A stretch of 64,000 nt of DNA from Daedaleopsis sinensis (taxonomy: Eukaryota > Basidiomycota > Agaricomycetes > Polyporales > Polyporaceae): positions 3,596,001-3,660,000 of the forward strand of contig CM066305.1 in assembly GCA_033807695.1 (NCBI GenBank), given 5' to 3'. The translations under genes and the position numbers were made by a program. The notes under the pieces are model-generated. The model saw only the letters and a program-made list of their open reading frames with translations. It was not told the DNA's origin and searched no databases. Below are positions 1-11,538 of this stretch, one piece after another (positions within the stretch are counted from its first letter, which is position 1; every line of letters begins with the position of its first letter).

Positions 1-557
1 GCACGGTGTCACAGTGCATGAACTCGGGTTGGAGGGGCAGGTCTGATGTGATCCTTGTATGTGTAGATTGGCACTTGCTAGGCCTGCATCTGCCTCGAAT
101 CAGTGTAACCGGTCATAGAATTGCAGCAGCATATCGTCTACATTTTTGCCGGTTGACGGACCCCGGCTGCGAGCAGTTGGAGCTTGATCGTGCTCATCTC
201 AGCACAGTCAACCATCGAGCAGGAGTGTCTGCACCGCCATGTGCGTTCGTCGACACTGATGTCTCTGAGTCTTCGGCATACAACCCCTTCCCGCTCCCTC
301 TAATTGTGCTCTTGCTCCGCTGCTAGAGTTGTGCTTCTTCTCGTCATGTGTAGTGTACGGCCAATCAATCTCCTGGGATTGATCTCCGGTCCGAGGGTTT
401 GATTCCATCAATGCCTCGCCAGCACTTGTGTGCCGCATTTGCACCTCATGCTTGCCACGTGTTTGCAAGGTAGGTAGTGGTTGCCTGTCTCGTCATTCTC
501 AAGGCTTCTTCTCTCGTCCCCCATCTCTCTCCTTTCCCTGTCTGCTTGCCCCACGTC

Positions 558-1560
558 ATGTCCAGCTCCTCCAGTCTTCCCGCTCCCCCTGCACTGAATC
601 TCATTGTCTCAGAAGTGGAGCTGCTTTCTATCTTCGGCTGGAAGTTTGTGGCTGCTATTGATAAGATCGTGTGGCTGAGCACTACCTCCGATGGCTCGTT
701 CAATGTTCTGGTGCTTCCTGTCCATCTGCAGCTGATCGCCCTGTCCAGAGTGGATATATCAGCTGTTCCTCAGTGCCAGAGGCAGTCATACTTGAAGCTG
801 TCTTCCAGTTTACGCGTGCTTGTGCTCATTGTGAGGCAGCGCTGTCTCCGACACTCCAGCGGTCCATCTTCACCAGCCTGGAGTTCTACTGGCGTTGGAT
901 GGCGGAGCTGGTTTGGCATTGGGCCTTCCTACGCACAACTGATCTCTATGGGGTTATCAAGGTGGAGGAGAGTGCAGATCTCGGGTTGTCGGATGTCATG
1001 TTCGAAGCCATGTCACATTGTGACGAGATGGAGAAAGCTGTGCGGCTTTGTGCCGATATGGTTAAGACCAGGCGGTACGACCTCGATTTTCTTAACACCT
1101 TCGAGCTCTTGCCACTGCCCACTTTCGAGTCCTCCACCACGCTCCTCTCTGCCTCCGCCACTGGCGGAAGCTCAACACCCTCGCCCTCCACCGCTCTCAC
1201 CTCCTTGTCCGTCCATGATATTTCTATGTCGATTGAGGTGCCGGGTTCTGCTTCATCTGCTCCTGGCACCGGTTCTGACACTGCCCTCGTCGTCGCTCCC
1301 TCTGCCCCACGCCCAACTTGCAAGAGGAGCTGATTGATCGTCCCTGTGGACATCATGCGTACACCCTCCTCCTCCTCGACGGACAGTCTTGTCATGTCAA
1401 CCCCGGTTGCCCCTCCTCGTCCGAAGCCCGTCGGAAAGGGCAAGGCCAAGATCGATTCTCTGTCGAAGAGTGTGGGCGTGACCTTCGAGGGGCCGGTGCA
1501 TTCTACCAACTGCCGAGGCTCCTTGTTTCGTTGCTGACCGCTCCTATCCAGTGCTATGTC
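558..1560 (+). pseudogene. Decayed hypothetical ORF, left part (split by LTR element)
   Basis: An open stretch starts with an ATG near 558 (MSSSSSLPAPPALNL...), and coding-like sequence continues in another frame from about 671 (segment with FTRACAHCEAAL and FYWRWMAEL), so there is a frameshift near 670-710. A TGA at 1331 separates a Ser/Thr/Pro-rich C-terminal part (to 1537) that remains in the second frame. The sequence then runs into the 5' LTR at 1561, and its apparent continuation lies right of 2945. I do not recognise a family with certainty. The Ser/Pro-rich linker followed by Cys-containing sequence resembles multi-copy gag-like ORFs common in mushroom genomes. No catalytic motif is visible. 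Sure that it is degraded; unsure of identity. Confidence 0.4.
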
Positions 1561-1725
1561 TGTTGAATGCAGATGCTCGATGAGCAAGCCGGTGCGTGAG
1601 TGCCCGGATAGTTATCTAATTGATTACTAGTTTTGTACATATAGCTAGCACTGCTGTACAAAAATTTCCCGCACGTTTGCGACGGGGGCTCCCTGCTCAC
1701 CCCGGAACGATGCTTTGTTCCAACA
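1561..1725 (+). repeat. 5' LTR of gag-only element
   Basis: 165-bp copy with TGTT...AACA ends, preceded by the target duplicate ATGTC. It matches 2780-2945 along its full length with about a dozen differences, mostly transitions, and a 1-bp indel. Confidence 0.85.
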
Positions 1726-1856
1726 CAAACATGCTGTATAGCCCCTCCGTCTACTCTCTGCTTCGTGCCATTCCCATCTGGGTCCTAGTCGCTTGAAGAA
1801 ACTTGAAGAACACCTGAAGAAACCCCCCCCCCCCTTTCCTCATCCTATCCCACGCT

Positions 1857-2741
1857 ATGTCCGACTCTACTGCAGCCGAATCAGAACACCGCTTTCCCAA
1901 GCTCAATGACGTTAACTACATTGAATGGGCAATGTGGATGGAAGCTGACCTTATCTGCCGCAAGCTGTGGGACGGTATCGTCGAGATCTCGATTGACGAG
2001 AGCATCCAGGACCCTGTCAAGTGGTAAGAGGAGTACGAGAAGAAGAAGAAGAAGCGGTTGACGCAGAAGATGAACAAGGTGAGGGTGGAGATGATCATGG
2101 TGGTGGATAGTGGTCAGTTGTCCCACATGAGATCACGCGACCCGATGGAGATCTGGGAGATGTTGGCGAAGGTGCACAAGGCACGCGGATTCGCAACACA
2201 GCTGGCGATGAAGAGGGCATTCCTGATGTCGAAGAAGAAGTCGAGCCAGTCTTTGCAAGCTTGGATTGGGGAGGTGCGGAGCACGGCATTTCACGTGGAG
2301 GAGACATGCATCACGGTCGGGGATCTGGACAAGATTCTCACGCTCACGATGGGCCTTCTGGCATTATACGAGGCTGTCATCATCACGCTCGATGCTGTCC
2401 CAACCAAGGAGCTCACACTCGAAGAAGTCATTCGACACCTCCTGAACGAGGAGGTTTGCCAAACCAGAATGTCCCCATCTTCCCGCTCGACCTCTGCCTG
2501 AGACCATGGAGTTGCCGTGGCTGTCGTCTCAACCGAGAAGCCGAGGGTCGACCACACAAAAGTCCAGTGCTACTTCTGTGATCAGATCGGGCATTTCAAG
2601 CAGGACTGCCCGGAAAAGGCGGTGTGGGAAACCTTGAAGAACAAGACAACAGCAGTGGCTGGTGCGAATACGGTCATGCCGGTGGCAATGTTCAGCGAGT
2701 TGGACAACACTAACGACGAGGGAATCGACAGAGCTTGGTGA
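1857..2741 (+). pseudogene. gag: Copia-type Gag with CCHC zinc knuckle, two in-frame stops
   Basis: One frame from ATG 1857 carries MSDSTAAESEHRFPKLNDVN, typical of the start of Copia/UBN2-like Gag (a 'LND.NY..W...M...L' pattern), followed by a helical capsid-like region with QAWIGEVR and LTLTMGLL. It ends with the nucleic-acid-binding knuckle CYFCDQIGHFKQDC (C-x2-C-x4-H-x4-C). Two in-frame stops interrupt it: TAA at 2025-2027 and TGA at 2499-2501. No frameshift is needed. Length without stops is about 294 residues, normal for Gag alone. A run of 13-14 cytosines lies about 20-30 bp upstream of the start. Gag assembles particles that package element RNA; here it is probably non-functional. Confidence 0.75.
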
Positions 2742-2779
2742 TTGTGGGGGTGTGCACTTGTGCTTGGCTTGAGGGGGTG

Positions 2780-2945
2780 TGTTAAATGCAGACGCTCGAT
2801 GAGCAAGCCGGTGCGTGAGTGCCTGGATTGTTATCTAATTGATTACTAGTTTTGTACATATAGCTAGCGCTGCTGTATGAAAATTCCCCGTGCATTTGCG
2901 ACGCGGGCTCCCTGCTCACCCCGGAATGACACTTTGTTCCAACAA
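2780..2945 (+). repeat. 3' LTR of gag-only element
   Basis: 166-bp partner of the 5' LTR, ending in AACA and followed directly by the target duplicate ATGTC at 2946-2950. Confidence 0.85.
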
Positions 2946-3536
2946 TGTCTGCTCCAGAGTCAAAGAGCAACCTGCTTGCGAGTTCGACACTTCTAATCCC
3001 AGTGTCTGCACTGTCGGTGTCGTCCGGTCGCAGTAGTGCATCTGGGGCCTCGTACAGAAACCCGACATCGGTGTGAACCACTTCGGGGAGGTGAAGCACA
3101 GCTCGACGATCTTGGTGCTGTACAACAGTGTTTGGCTTGTGACTTCAAAGCAGTCTCTGCGCGACCATGAAGCTGCGCTAGGCGTGTTTGCCTCGAACTT
3201 TCCCTCCCCTTCGTATGTCAATCCTGCTACCTTGGGGGCCAATGTCGCCATATCCTCCTCATGAGGGCAGGATTGGGGTGTCCGCTTTTCTGTCTCCTTT
3301 CGCCCACCTCTCACTTCCTAAGTCCCTTCCGCCTCCTCGGTGCCTGCTACCTCGTCTTCCCAGTCTGTTGCTGCTCCCGTCAATGACTCCTCTCCCTCTG
3401 GTCCCCCATCTCTTGTCCTCGATTCCGCTGCTACCGTCACCATTGATGGCCTTCGTGCGGAGTATGCCCGTGCTGCTCCTCAGCTCCGCGAGGCCACCCC
3501 CACGATGATCCGCTGCTCTTGCCTCGAGAACTTATT
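2946..3536 (+). pseudogene. Decayed hypothetical ORF, right part
   Basis: Continuation of the ORF broken at 1560. Coding-like sequence carries a Cys-containing stretch (QPACEFDTSNPSVCTVGVV), a segment with FGEVKHSSTILVLYNSVW (near 3079-3130), and a Ser/Pro/Ala-rich tail with a short helix (LRAEYARAAPQL near 3450). Several stops separate the pieces (near 3036, 3264 and 3324). No known family assigned. Removing the LTR element and one ATGTC copy joins this to the left part, which supports one original gene, but both halves are also damaged independently. Confidence 0.35.
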
Positions 3537-3704
3537 CCTGCCCATTAGTACTGGGCGAGGTTCTCTACTTGTACTAGATGTGGCCACAGGAGTAGTACAA
3601 GAGCGAGTACTTGTAATATTCCTGCCCACTAGTACTGGGCGAGATTCTCTACTTGTACTACATGTGTGTTCACTAGTACAGTGACTGAGGTATAGTCCTT
3701 GTAC
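3537..3704. repeat. 84-bp tandem duplication rich in ACTAGTAC motifs
   Basis: The segment beginning CCTGCCCATTAGTACTGGGC at 3537 recurs at 3621 as CCTGCCCACTAGTACTGGGC, each followed by a similar TTCTCTACTTGTACTA stretch. It lies just beyond the 3' end of KDZ gene 1 and could be part of that element's terminal region; no matching inverted partner was found. Confidence 0.6.
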
Positions 3705-3817
3705 AGCGGCAGCCCACTAGTGTGCTCACAGATTGTGTACTAAGCCCTATACTTCAGAGGCAGTCAGGGCACGAGACTGGTCGCATTGACCCATAACCAC
3801 TGTCTAGCATAACATTA

Positions 3818-6800
3818 CTACAACATATCGACGGGTGACCGATCCAAGTCCTCCTCAGATGACTCGTCATTGGACCCGGATGAGTCTGGAAGCACTACAC
3901 AAAGAGTACCTAGCTGGTGAAGACAATCAGACATGACACGCGAGCGACCACCAGTTCCAGCTTCATTAGCGTACGGGATGGCCCATTCGGGTAAAGACTT
4001 GAATGACTTGAGATACGGAACCCACACATGCAGGCATTGACACTTGAGCTTGTCAAAAATGAGAGCTTGCTTCTTGGCGTACACCTTGAGCGTGCACCGC
4101 AATTCGGGTGTGACACCAGTGCACCTTGTTTGCCCCCACCACCATGCTGCCTTGAAGTCGAAGTACGCAACGGAGCGGCACATCTCCTCATCTAGGAGAG
4201 CTACCTCCTCCTCCCATCGCAGTACACGTGAAGTGCGCCCATTTGATGCGCATGCAGTCCGCAAACTCGGACACATTTGCGGGATGGGTCAGATCACGGA
4301 CGGACGTCGACTCGGCAGAAGAAGGGGATGGCGATGGATGTGCAAGCCAAATCCAACTCACTTTGTGCCGCCCTTCACTCGCGCTATCATTCTCCCGACC
4401 CGGTCCACGAACATCTTCATTGTGTAGCACCAGAAACTGCATCCGCTAATCTCCTTCCGGGTTGAGAACGGTCATCGTGGCACCGGTCAATGCAGCGATG
4501 GACCTTGCTATTGAACCAGGCGTAGAGTGCTCGAATACGAGTGTTCTCCCGCTGGCCCGATCCGGAGATGTTGAAATGCTTGAATTTGGTAATGCTGGTA
4601 AGAACCCGGCAAAGACGGCGGATATCATCAAGAGTGCCAGAGAGCTGAGCAAGACGCAGGCAGTGTTCTTTGTCACGTAATGACATGACAGATGCATGGT
4701 GCAGGTGCAAGTCGGGCAGAGATGAGGGAAGCCAAAGGCGAATGTCGTCGGGTCTCGGGCTTGCGGATGAGGGATCCAATGACGAAGATGGCGACACGGA
4801 ACGGGGATGGGTGCGGGGTGCCGTGTTGGAGCCGGTGGAACTGGCGGACGTACCAGTGGTGCGCAGGACAGCCACCATGGGCATGTGGATATCTTGAATA
4901 GCTTGCCAGAGCTATATATGACGGCAAAGGAGGTTCTGCTTCTTCTGAAACTCAGCAGCAGACTTGTCTGAGCTCAGGGACACTCGAACGAGCCATAAGA
5001 CGTGCCTGAAGCAAATTAGCTCAGTAAGTACTGTTCGTAGGATTCTGAGTTGGCTAATACATACTGCTGTTCCTCCAGCTCTAGTCCTACCTGAAGATAG
5101 ACACTGGGTGTTGTCTCATGCACAGGTAAGGCTCCAGCGGTCGTGTTGGTGGCCTCCTCGTCTGCAAGCTGGCAGCGGACGGTGCTCTGGGACAGGTCTG
5201 GTGCTATGTATCAGGGAATGGATCTCACGGTTGTCAGACTGGGATCCCACGTACTCGTCGTCATCTCCTCGTACGGATCTGGGGCCATAGACATGTTCTT
5301 CTCCCAGTTCTCAATCTGTGTCGTCCACTGCGCGATGACAGCCTCGTCGAAGGTTGCGCTGTAGCTGCGAAAGGCAGCTGCCTGCTTTGCGTGCATCGTC
5401 TTGGTGTCGTGCAGCGCCTTCAAAAATGTTTCGGCTGATCCGAGAGAAGGTGTTAGTGTGTGAAGAATTCGTACTCAACATTGACGTACTCATTAAACAC
5501 GATTATTTTTTGCCAGTTCCAGGCCCCCAAATGGTCATTGAGGAGCTCATGTCGTACTCCCAGGCTCATTTCGCGAGCACTCAGTGTGATGGGGTTCATA
5601 TGTGACCAGTGGGACTCAATACCTTCGCCATACGTGCGACTAACTCGGGGGAGGAAGTTGAAGGAGTAGCGGGAGTGATTCGGCCCATGGACATGGAAAT
5701 GTTTTTTCGGAATTGCGAAGTGGAGAATCTTGGTGGCGGCATCAAAATGCATGTCGTCTGGGAATTCTGCCATATGCTTGAGCAGGTTTCGTTCCCACTG
5801 ACACACAATATCGTACGATATCAGGAAAATGATGAAGATCAGACCTAGCAGTGTTGCGAAGAAGATGTAGTCCATATTTGCGTACCTACACAAATCAGTC
5901 AGCTATGGTCAGCAGTGGAGGAGGAGTGAGAGATGTACTTCTCACCCTTCTGAGTTTCAGCAGTGCTGTTGCGCCGGACAAGCGCGTGACGGGTGCAAAG
6001 CACAGCTCTGACTCCGGATGCTATATATCCGCCGAGCCGGAGATTGGCATTGACAATAGTGCTGTGTTCGGCCAAGCACCTGTTCTCCTGCAATGTCGGC
6101 GTACATAGTGAGCACTTGTCCTATAGGAGCCATATCATTACATACCTCTGTCTGTTGACCATACTTTGCCACATGCGCTTGATATACCGTTTCCTCTACT
6201 AAGTAGCTCCATCCCGATCCCATTTCGAGATCATCGAGACCACACGCCTTGCATTTGGCGCAAAAATTCACGTCCAGCATAAGGAAAAGTGTATGCAGCC
6301 ATCTGCATGTTGTAGTCAGCATTATATGTCGGGACAGAACCCTGCGTATGGTTGTATGAGAGACTCACATGGCTTCGGGCGGAGCTGCTGTCCAATTCTT
6401 GGGGAGGTTCTTGCCAGGTTGCGGGCAAGCGGGGCACTTGACGGTGAGCTCGCTGTAGCCCATGGCTGCAGCTCCGGCTGGGTCATGGGCTCTACCTGCC
6501 CTCTTGAGCATCACAAGATGGCGCCACAGCCGAACTACATGACACATCTGCTTGTAACGGTTCTGGATAATATGTCAGTACAGATACACATTCTCAAGAT
6601 TAGCCCAACCGCACCAGTGTAAGAGCCGAGCCCAAGTTGTCGGTGATACATTCCAGAGACCACCAGTAGTCATAGAGGCTGGTCTTCCCTTGGAAGTTCA
6701 GCTCATGAAACATTTTGAGCACTCAGAATGTGAATGTGGTGGCTGGACGATTGTTCGTGGCAGGGAACCAACTGTGCCGGAACAGCTGAACCCATTCTGG

Positions 6801-7774
6801 CTTGATGGTACGCGTTATTGGTGCCAGGCACTTGCAGAACGAGACGGCGACCTCGTGAATGCCAGAAATGTTGCCTATAATGATTTGCCACGGCGTCGCA
6901 GATGGATTAGGACATGTGGAGCTGTTGTGCCCTAGCTGAATCACAAGGCCAAGAGAGTACAGGCACTGGCAAATGAACATCTTGCCGTTCCATGCCTGGA
7001 AATAGTATATGCTTGTGAGACACTGTAGTGTGCATTTGGCTCTGCGTGAAGATAGAGACTATACCTGCAGACGATGTAGCGGAAGATGTTCGTGCTGTGC
7101 GACAGCACAGGCCGGACAGTGAAGAGTACGGCCCACACATTCCGTGCAGCAGATGGTCGCCACAGTGTTGAGGCCCCTTAGTTCGCAGGTCAGGCACAAG
7201 GCAGAGTACTCTTATGAGCCCAGCTCCTCGTTGTACCCCTCATATAGGAGAAGTTCATCGAGGGTCTGTTGTCGTACGGGCAACCATTCACGGACCTTAT
7301 TCTGTAGTACATCGAGCCGTCAGTGACACTATTAATCCGGACGGGAGAGGTCGCACGTACACATGCACGAAGATCTGCATGTTCACACTTTTTGATCTGA
7401 ATTGGACTCATGGCAGGTTCTAGATCCTCGGCATCAGCTACTGGTAGCACATCCATGATGTCCTCAGCATCATCCTCTCTGGGAAGGGCAATGTTTGCAG
7501 TCGAGAGGAGATCCTCTGGCCTCAGGTAGACTCCGCGAGTGCCCGTACGGTAGACCGCATGTCCTTTCCGCATTGTCGATAGTGATATATGGCTCATGTC
7601 GCGACTGATCAGCTGCAGCGAGGAAGTGGATTCGGACGGGGTAGAGGATGAAGCGGTGGCAGCGGAGACTTGGAGTCTCGGAGCCGTGTCGATTATCTTG
7701 AATTTGGCTTTCTTCTTCGAGCCAGTCGGAGCCGGGTGGTCTGAACTATCTGCAGGTCTCTTCTGTCGAGACAT
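3818..7774 (-). pseudogene. KDZ family transposase 1 with CxC2 cysteine cluster
   Basis: Multi-exon minus-strand gene starting MSRQKRPADSS at 7774. After an acidic low-complexity N-terminus and an intron (about 7360-7306) comes VREWLPVRQQTLDELLLYEG, then a cysteine cluster (CLTCELRG...CCTECVGRTLHCPAC), the CxC2 domain that accompanies KDZ transposases. The RNase-H-like core follows: FLMLDVNF (first Asp), LISYDIVCQWERN (second Asp) and YGEGIESHWSHMN (Glu). The C-terminal part has EEEVALLDEEM and helical sequence to DRSPVDML. A TGA near 6735 replaces a residue that is Ser in KDZ gene 3 (TFS-LLK context), and introns appear between most blocks. KDZ transposases cut and paste large DNA elements. 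Probably inactive because of the stop. An RNase H1-N-like gene follows upstream on the same strand. Confidence 0.85.
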
Positions 7775-8453
7775 CGAGACAAATTTAGCGGCAGAGAGGA
7801 AAGAATGACAGATGAGCCTGAGCACTGCGAGTGTGTAGTATGGATGCAACTTGAAGCTGCAGCAGTGCCAGTAAGACACTCAAACTTGAACTCATGCCAC
7901 TGAACGCTCACTGCTCGAACTGCATTCCGAGTTGATCACACATGTCTTATGCAGGTTACACCGTGACGACTGGCTATTCGGTACTGCTAATGTACTGCCT
8001 GTGTCTGTACTACTGGTCTATAACTTAATATACCGCTTCGAGAGCGTGACTGCCACTCGCACACTGGGAGCTAGCCTGTTATACTAAAGTGCCAGTCTGA
8101 ATGCCATGGCACGAGACCACTTGTTTCGACTCAAAATGTTCAACACTCAATTGCATCGGCAACATACTATTTTCTGGTGTTGGTATTGATCCTCACATAC
8201 TCAAGTTCATAGTCTACTAGTAGAAATCCTGACCCTCATCCTGTGCCGTTTAGATGAGGTTGACTTGGTCTTGAACTGCAAGCCCTGAGTCGAGTCTAAT
8301 ACAGCGTGTTGCATGCTTCGTATCAAGCCTTCGGATTGATCCTCAAGTATCACAGAAAGCAGGTCTATTTAAAGTACGGTGACAGCTAACATTCGAGGGA
8401 CATGTACATAGTAGAGCTCCTGCCAATTTCTATGTACTAGTTAAGACAGACTT
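7775..8453. other. Intergenic region, nothing recognised
   Basis: About 680 bp between KDZ gene 1 and the RNase H1-N-like gene. Both genes are on the minus strand, so the KDZ 1 promoter should be at the left side of this stretch. I see no conserved ORF and no clear repeat. Confidence 0.5.
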
Positions 8454-9452
8454 CTAACTAGGCAAGACATGGACCTCACTGCGCGCCTTGCATCCAAAAT
8501 ACAACTCCTCAGCTTCCTGGCGGCTGTTAACTGACTGGTGAAGAGCGTACGGCACACCTATCGTGTGCTGGGATGACTGCACGTAGCTTCTCCATATACC
8601 AACCTTTGTGCCCGCAAGAACTACATACCAGCATCGCCAGCACACTTCCGGGGGGTCAATGTTCTCATTGACATTCGCCTCAGGCTCCGGCTCATGGGCA
8701 GTGTTATACAGAGGTGGAGCAGGGACAGGCGGAGGGGCCTGCACAGGCGGGGGCCGCTCGAGTGCGACTTGCTCGAGGGCCAGTTGAATCTCTCGCAATC
8801 GACGAGCAGTATGCCGCCGCATCTCGAGGAGCACCCCGCGGATGTGCAACAGGCTGCGGAATGCCAGATCCTGACGCTGTAGCAGGAGCAGGGCGGTGAG
8901 ATCTGTGTGCGGGGGTTGACGACACCAATGGCGAAGGAGGAGAAGGTGACGACACGGAAGGGAGAGTAGAAGTACGACAAATCGAACCAGGTGTGGAGTG
9001 TACAGGTGAGCGGTGCGACTCAGAGGTGGTGGACTGTGATGCTCTGATAGCAGGGGACTGGACAGCCAGTGCCCGTTGCACGCGGTGACGGCGAGGTGTC
9101 GCCCTAGACGGAAAGGGAGCCTGCTCACCTGTATGTATGGTGATGGGAGCTGAATTGGCGTGAACAGTGATGTTCACGACCGTGCGAGGGGCGGGCGGGG
9201 CAGTAGGGCTACCGGACTGGACGGGGACACGAGGCGGCGACAGAGGCAAGGACGGCGGTGTTACAAAGCCAGATTCGTCCAATCCCTTGTCTGTGATGTG
9301 ATCCAATAAGTTGTTGTCCCTGGGAGCACGACTGTCGTTGTTAAGACCTGATGGAGTGTTAGCACTACCATCAGCAACGGGAAGGGATATCAGAAGAACA
9401 TACCGGACCACAGAGGAGCACCTCTGTTGGCGGCAGAGTTGCCAATAGGCAT
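8454..9452 (-). pseudogene. RNase H1 N-terminal (hybrid-binding)-like protein 1
   Basis: Starts MPIGNSAANRGAPLW at 9452; a short intron with GTATGT donor joins it to SGLNNDSRAPRDNN. A long Ser/Pro/Thr-rich region follows. Near 8920, next to a CCCCC run, the frame shifts, and the second frame carries a charged helix (LLEMRRHTARRLREIQLALE), a proline hinge, then CWRCWYVVLAGTKVGIWRSY...GVPYALHQSVNSRQEAEEL. That last block fits the small RNase H1 N-terminal/viroplasmin fold: a 'YVV..G...GI' strand, a 'GV..A....' strand and an 'EAE' helix. This fold binds RNA:DNA hybrids. No RNase H catalytic domain is present. The frameshift makes it a pseudogene unless it is an assembly error. It is divergent from the family A gene 275 bp away. 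Confidence 0.6.
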
Positions 9453-9726
9453 GCTAGCATAGGGTGAGGATACCATGGGAAACGAGGGGGCAAACGAGAG
9501 GGAGCCTGGGGTAGAGAACAATCAGGAGATCGCATAAAAGAGAGACTAGTACAGGACTAGTAAGCGAGGGGATCACGGAGCATGAAATATTGCAGCTCAC
9601 CAGCGGGGCTGCTGATTGGGGCTGAGCGCAGGGTTCACCAACACAGTCTGTATACGTCTTTGCATTTCCCCACCTCTACGCAGTCCAACCACCTCTCCTC
9701 TCCTCTGCTCCTCCCAACCCTCAGCT

Positions 9727-10651
9727 ATGTTGCACAAATACTGGACGTCGAAAGAGCAGTTTGACTGGCTGTCTGCACGGCTCATCGAGTTCCGGACCAA
9801 GTGCTCCGAGGGACAGTCGACCCTGTGGCTGAAGGCCATGTACCAGGAGTTCTTTGATGCCTTCCCGGTCGCTGAGCTGTCTTGGAAGGAGCTAGACAAA
9901 AACGGTGGGGACGTCCAGAAGGCGAAGAACCGCCTGAAAGAGAAGCACAAGAAGGTCAGTAGCTTCTCCTCCTCGTGATGCGTCATCATACTAAACTTAC
10001 AATCTTCCCAGCAACTGTACTGGTGGTTCTGGAACCGCCGGATTTTTGACAGCACCAGTGCGCGTAAGTCAAGAAAGAAATTGAAGAAGCCGGTCATTGC
10101 ACTGTTAGCCAAGAAGACGCGGGTGGTACGCCTTAGACTATACAGCAAGAAGATCATCCCGGTCGTTTGTCAGCTTCACAACCAGCACAAACAGTAGCCG
10201 CTTGCGGAAGGGGAGATGCACAAGGAGTGGTTTGCCTTCCTCATCGCCAAGTCGAAGCGCATGCTGAGCAAGGAGACCGACGAGATCAAGCGAGAGATTG
10301 AGGGGAACTGCAAGCAGGGTACCGAGGAGGCAGAGTCCGTCGAGGACCTTCTGGCGAAGATGTACAACTCCCTGGATGCTGTCGCTGAAGGTGTCGAGAG
10401 TGCTAAGGTCATTCAAAAGTATGTTCATTGATTGCGCACCTCCGTCTCTCGCCGCAACTCACCAAACATTTGCGTGTTTGCTTCTCAGGCGCATAGAGCA
10501 GCTACCTTCGACTGCCCAGTCAATCCTCAAGCAGGTAAAGACCCTGACTGGTTGGAACGGATCGATGTTCCTTGGTGGTCCGAACCCGGCCACTGGCAAG
10601 ATGATGTCCTTGATGTGCGCTTTCGAACACCGTCAGTTTCGGGACAGCTGA
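9727..10651 (+). pseudogene. Family A conserved multi-copy protein, copy 1
   Basis: Starts MLHKYWTSKEQFDWLSARL at 9727. Exon 1 ends at 9954 (GTCAGT donor), exon 2 runs 10012-10418, exon 3 starts at 10489. Order of parts: N-terminal helix and LWLKAMYQEFFDAFPV, a WWFWNRR motif after the first intron, a basic stretch, a long acidic/charged helix (KSKRMLSKETDEIKREIE), and a C-terminal LPSTAQSILKQVKTLTGW...GGPNP. The 'TGW....GGP.P' ending and the 'F..FP' motif are typical of a family very common in mushroom genomes, function unknown. An in-frame TAG follows HNQHKQ near 10195, so it is probably dead. The same architecture occurs in the gene at 43.4-48.1 kb, also divergent from an RNase H1-N-like gene. 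Confidence 0.6.
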
Positions 10652-11538
10652 CATATACATAACCTTCTTCGTCCAGTGTGCACAACGGCGAGACATTGAA
10701 CCTCCACCATATGTTCCCAAACACTTCACCCAGTCTCCAGCGGCTCCCATGTCCAATGCCGCAACCCCCGGAATTACCACCTCTGCAATCTGTTTGTACA
10801 CGGTCACCTTGCTGTCACCGGAAGAATTCTGCCACATACAGCAGTAAGAAGCCCTGTCGAAGTACATAGCAAGATCACCAGCTTACCTCAGTACGGTTCT
10901 CCTTCTCGCATTCTCGTTCGCATTCTACTGTGCCTTGGGGATATCCGGAGAACCCTCTGCAGCAGTTTTTTTCTTGCTTCTGGGTGGCATAGATGTAGAC
11001 AAGATTGTGTAAAGGTCCAAAAGGAAGAGCTAGGAGATATAGGACACAAGCGACACGACCAAGCGACTCGGACGCTGTAGTCACACACCCATAACACTGC
11101 AACAGCTCGTGTCTCATTTCCCCCCAGCACTACTGTGCTACGACTCCTACTCCTACGCGCGGCTACTCTCGTAGTTCAATTCTGAGCCGGGGTAGTGGAG
11201 GCAACAGCTTATTCTATTCACCTAAGGGATGCAGTACTACATACACATGTCAGTAAGCGTAACAGTGAGTAGATAGGTGAGTTCTTATCTCAGTCTGGTG
11301 CACATAATTGGTGGCAACAGCTGAGGGAAGACGTAGCAAAAACGAGAAGGAAAAGATAGTCCGTTACATAACCATAAGCTAAAGAGTGTCTAATAGAACG
11401 AGTAAGTAAGTAAGTACTAGTACAATGAACTACTGGAAGCAACAGAAGACAACACGCCCACTCAGCATAGCTAAGTACATCTACTGTAAACGAGTGAATA
11501 CGAAATAGATATAGTAAGGAAGGGAAAATAAGGTCCAT
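10652..11538. other. Non-coding stretch, no gene recognised
   Basis: About 890 bp between family A copy 1 and the Copia fragment. The part nearest 11538 should be the 3' untranslated/LTR side of the Copia remnant, but I could not define an LTR pair. Confidence 0.4.

Larger units (their letters stand above)
1561..2945 (+). mobile_element. Complete gag-only (TR-GAG type) Copia-like LTR retrotransposon
   Basis: Two direct repeats of about 165 bp (1561-1725 and 2780-2945) begin with TGTT and end with AACA, as LTRs do. The element is flanked by the identical pentamer ATGTC at 1556-1560 and 2946-2950, a target-site duplication. A purine-rich GAGGGGG lies just before the 3' LTR and can act as a polypurine tract. 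The 1.05-kb interior encodes only a Gag-like protein with a zinc knuckle; there is no protease, integrase or reverse transcriptase. It must have moved with enzymes supplied by another Copia element. The two LTRs differ at roughly 8% of positions, so the insertion is not recent. Confidence 0.85.
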
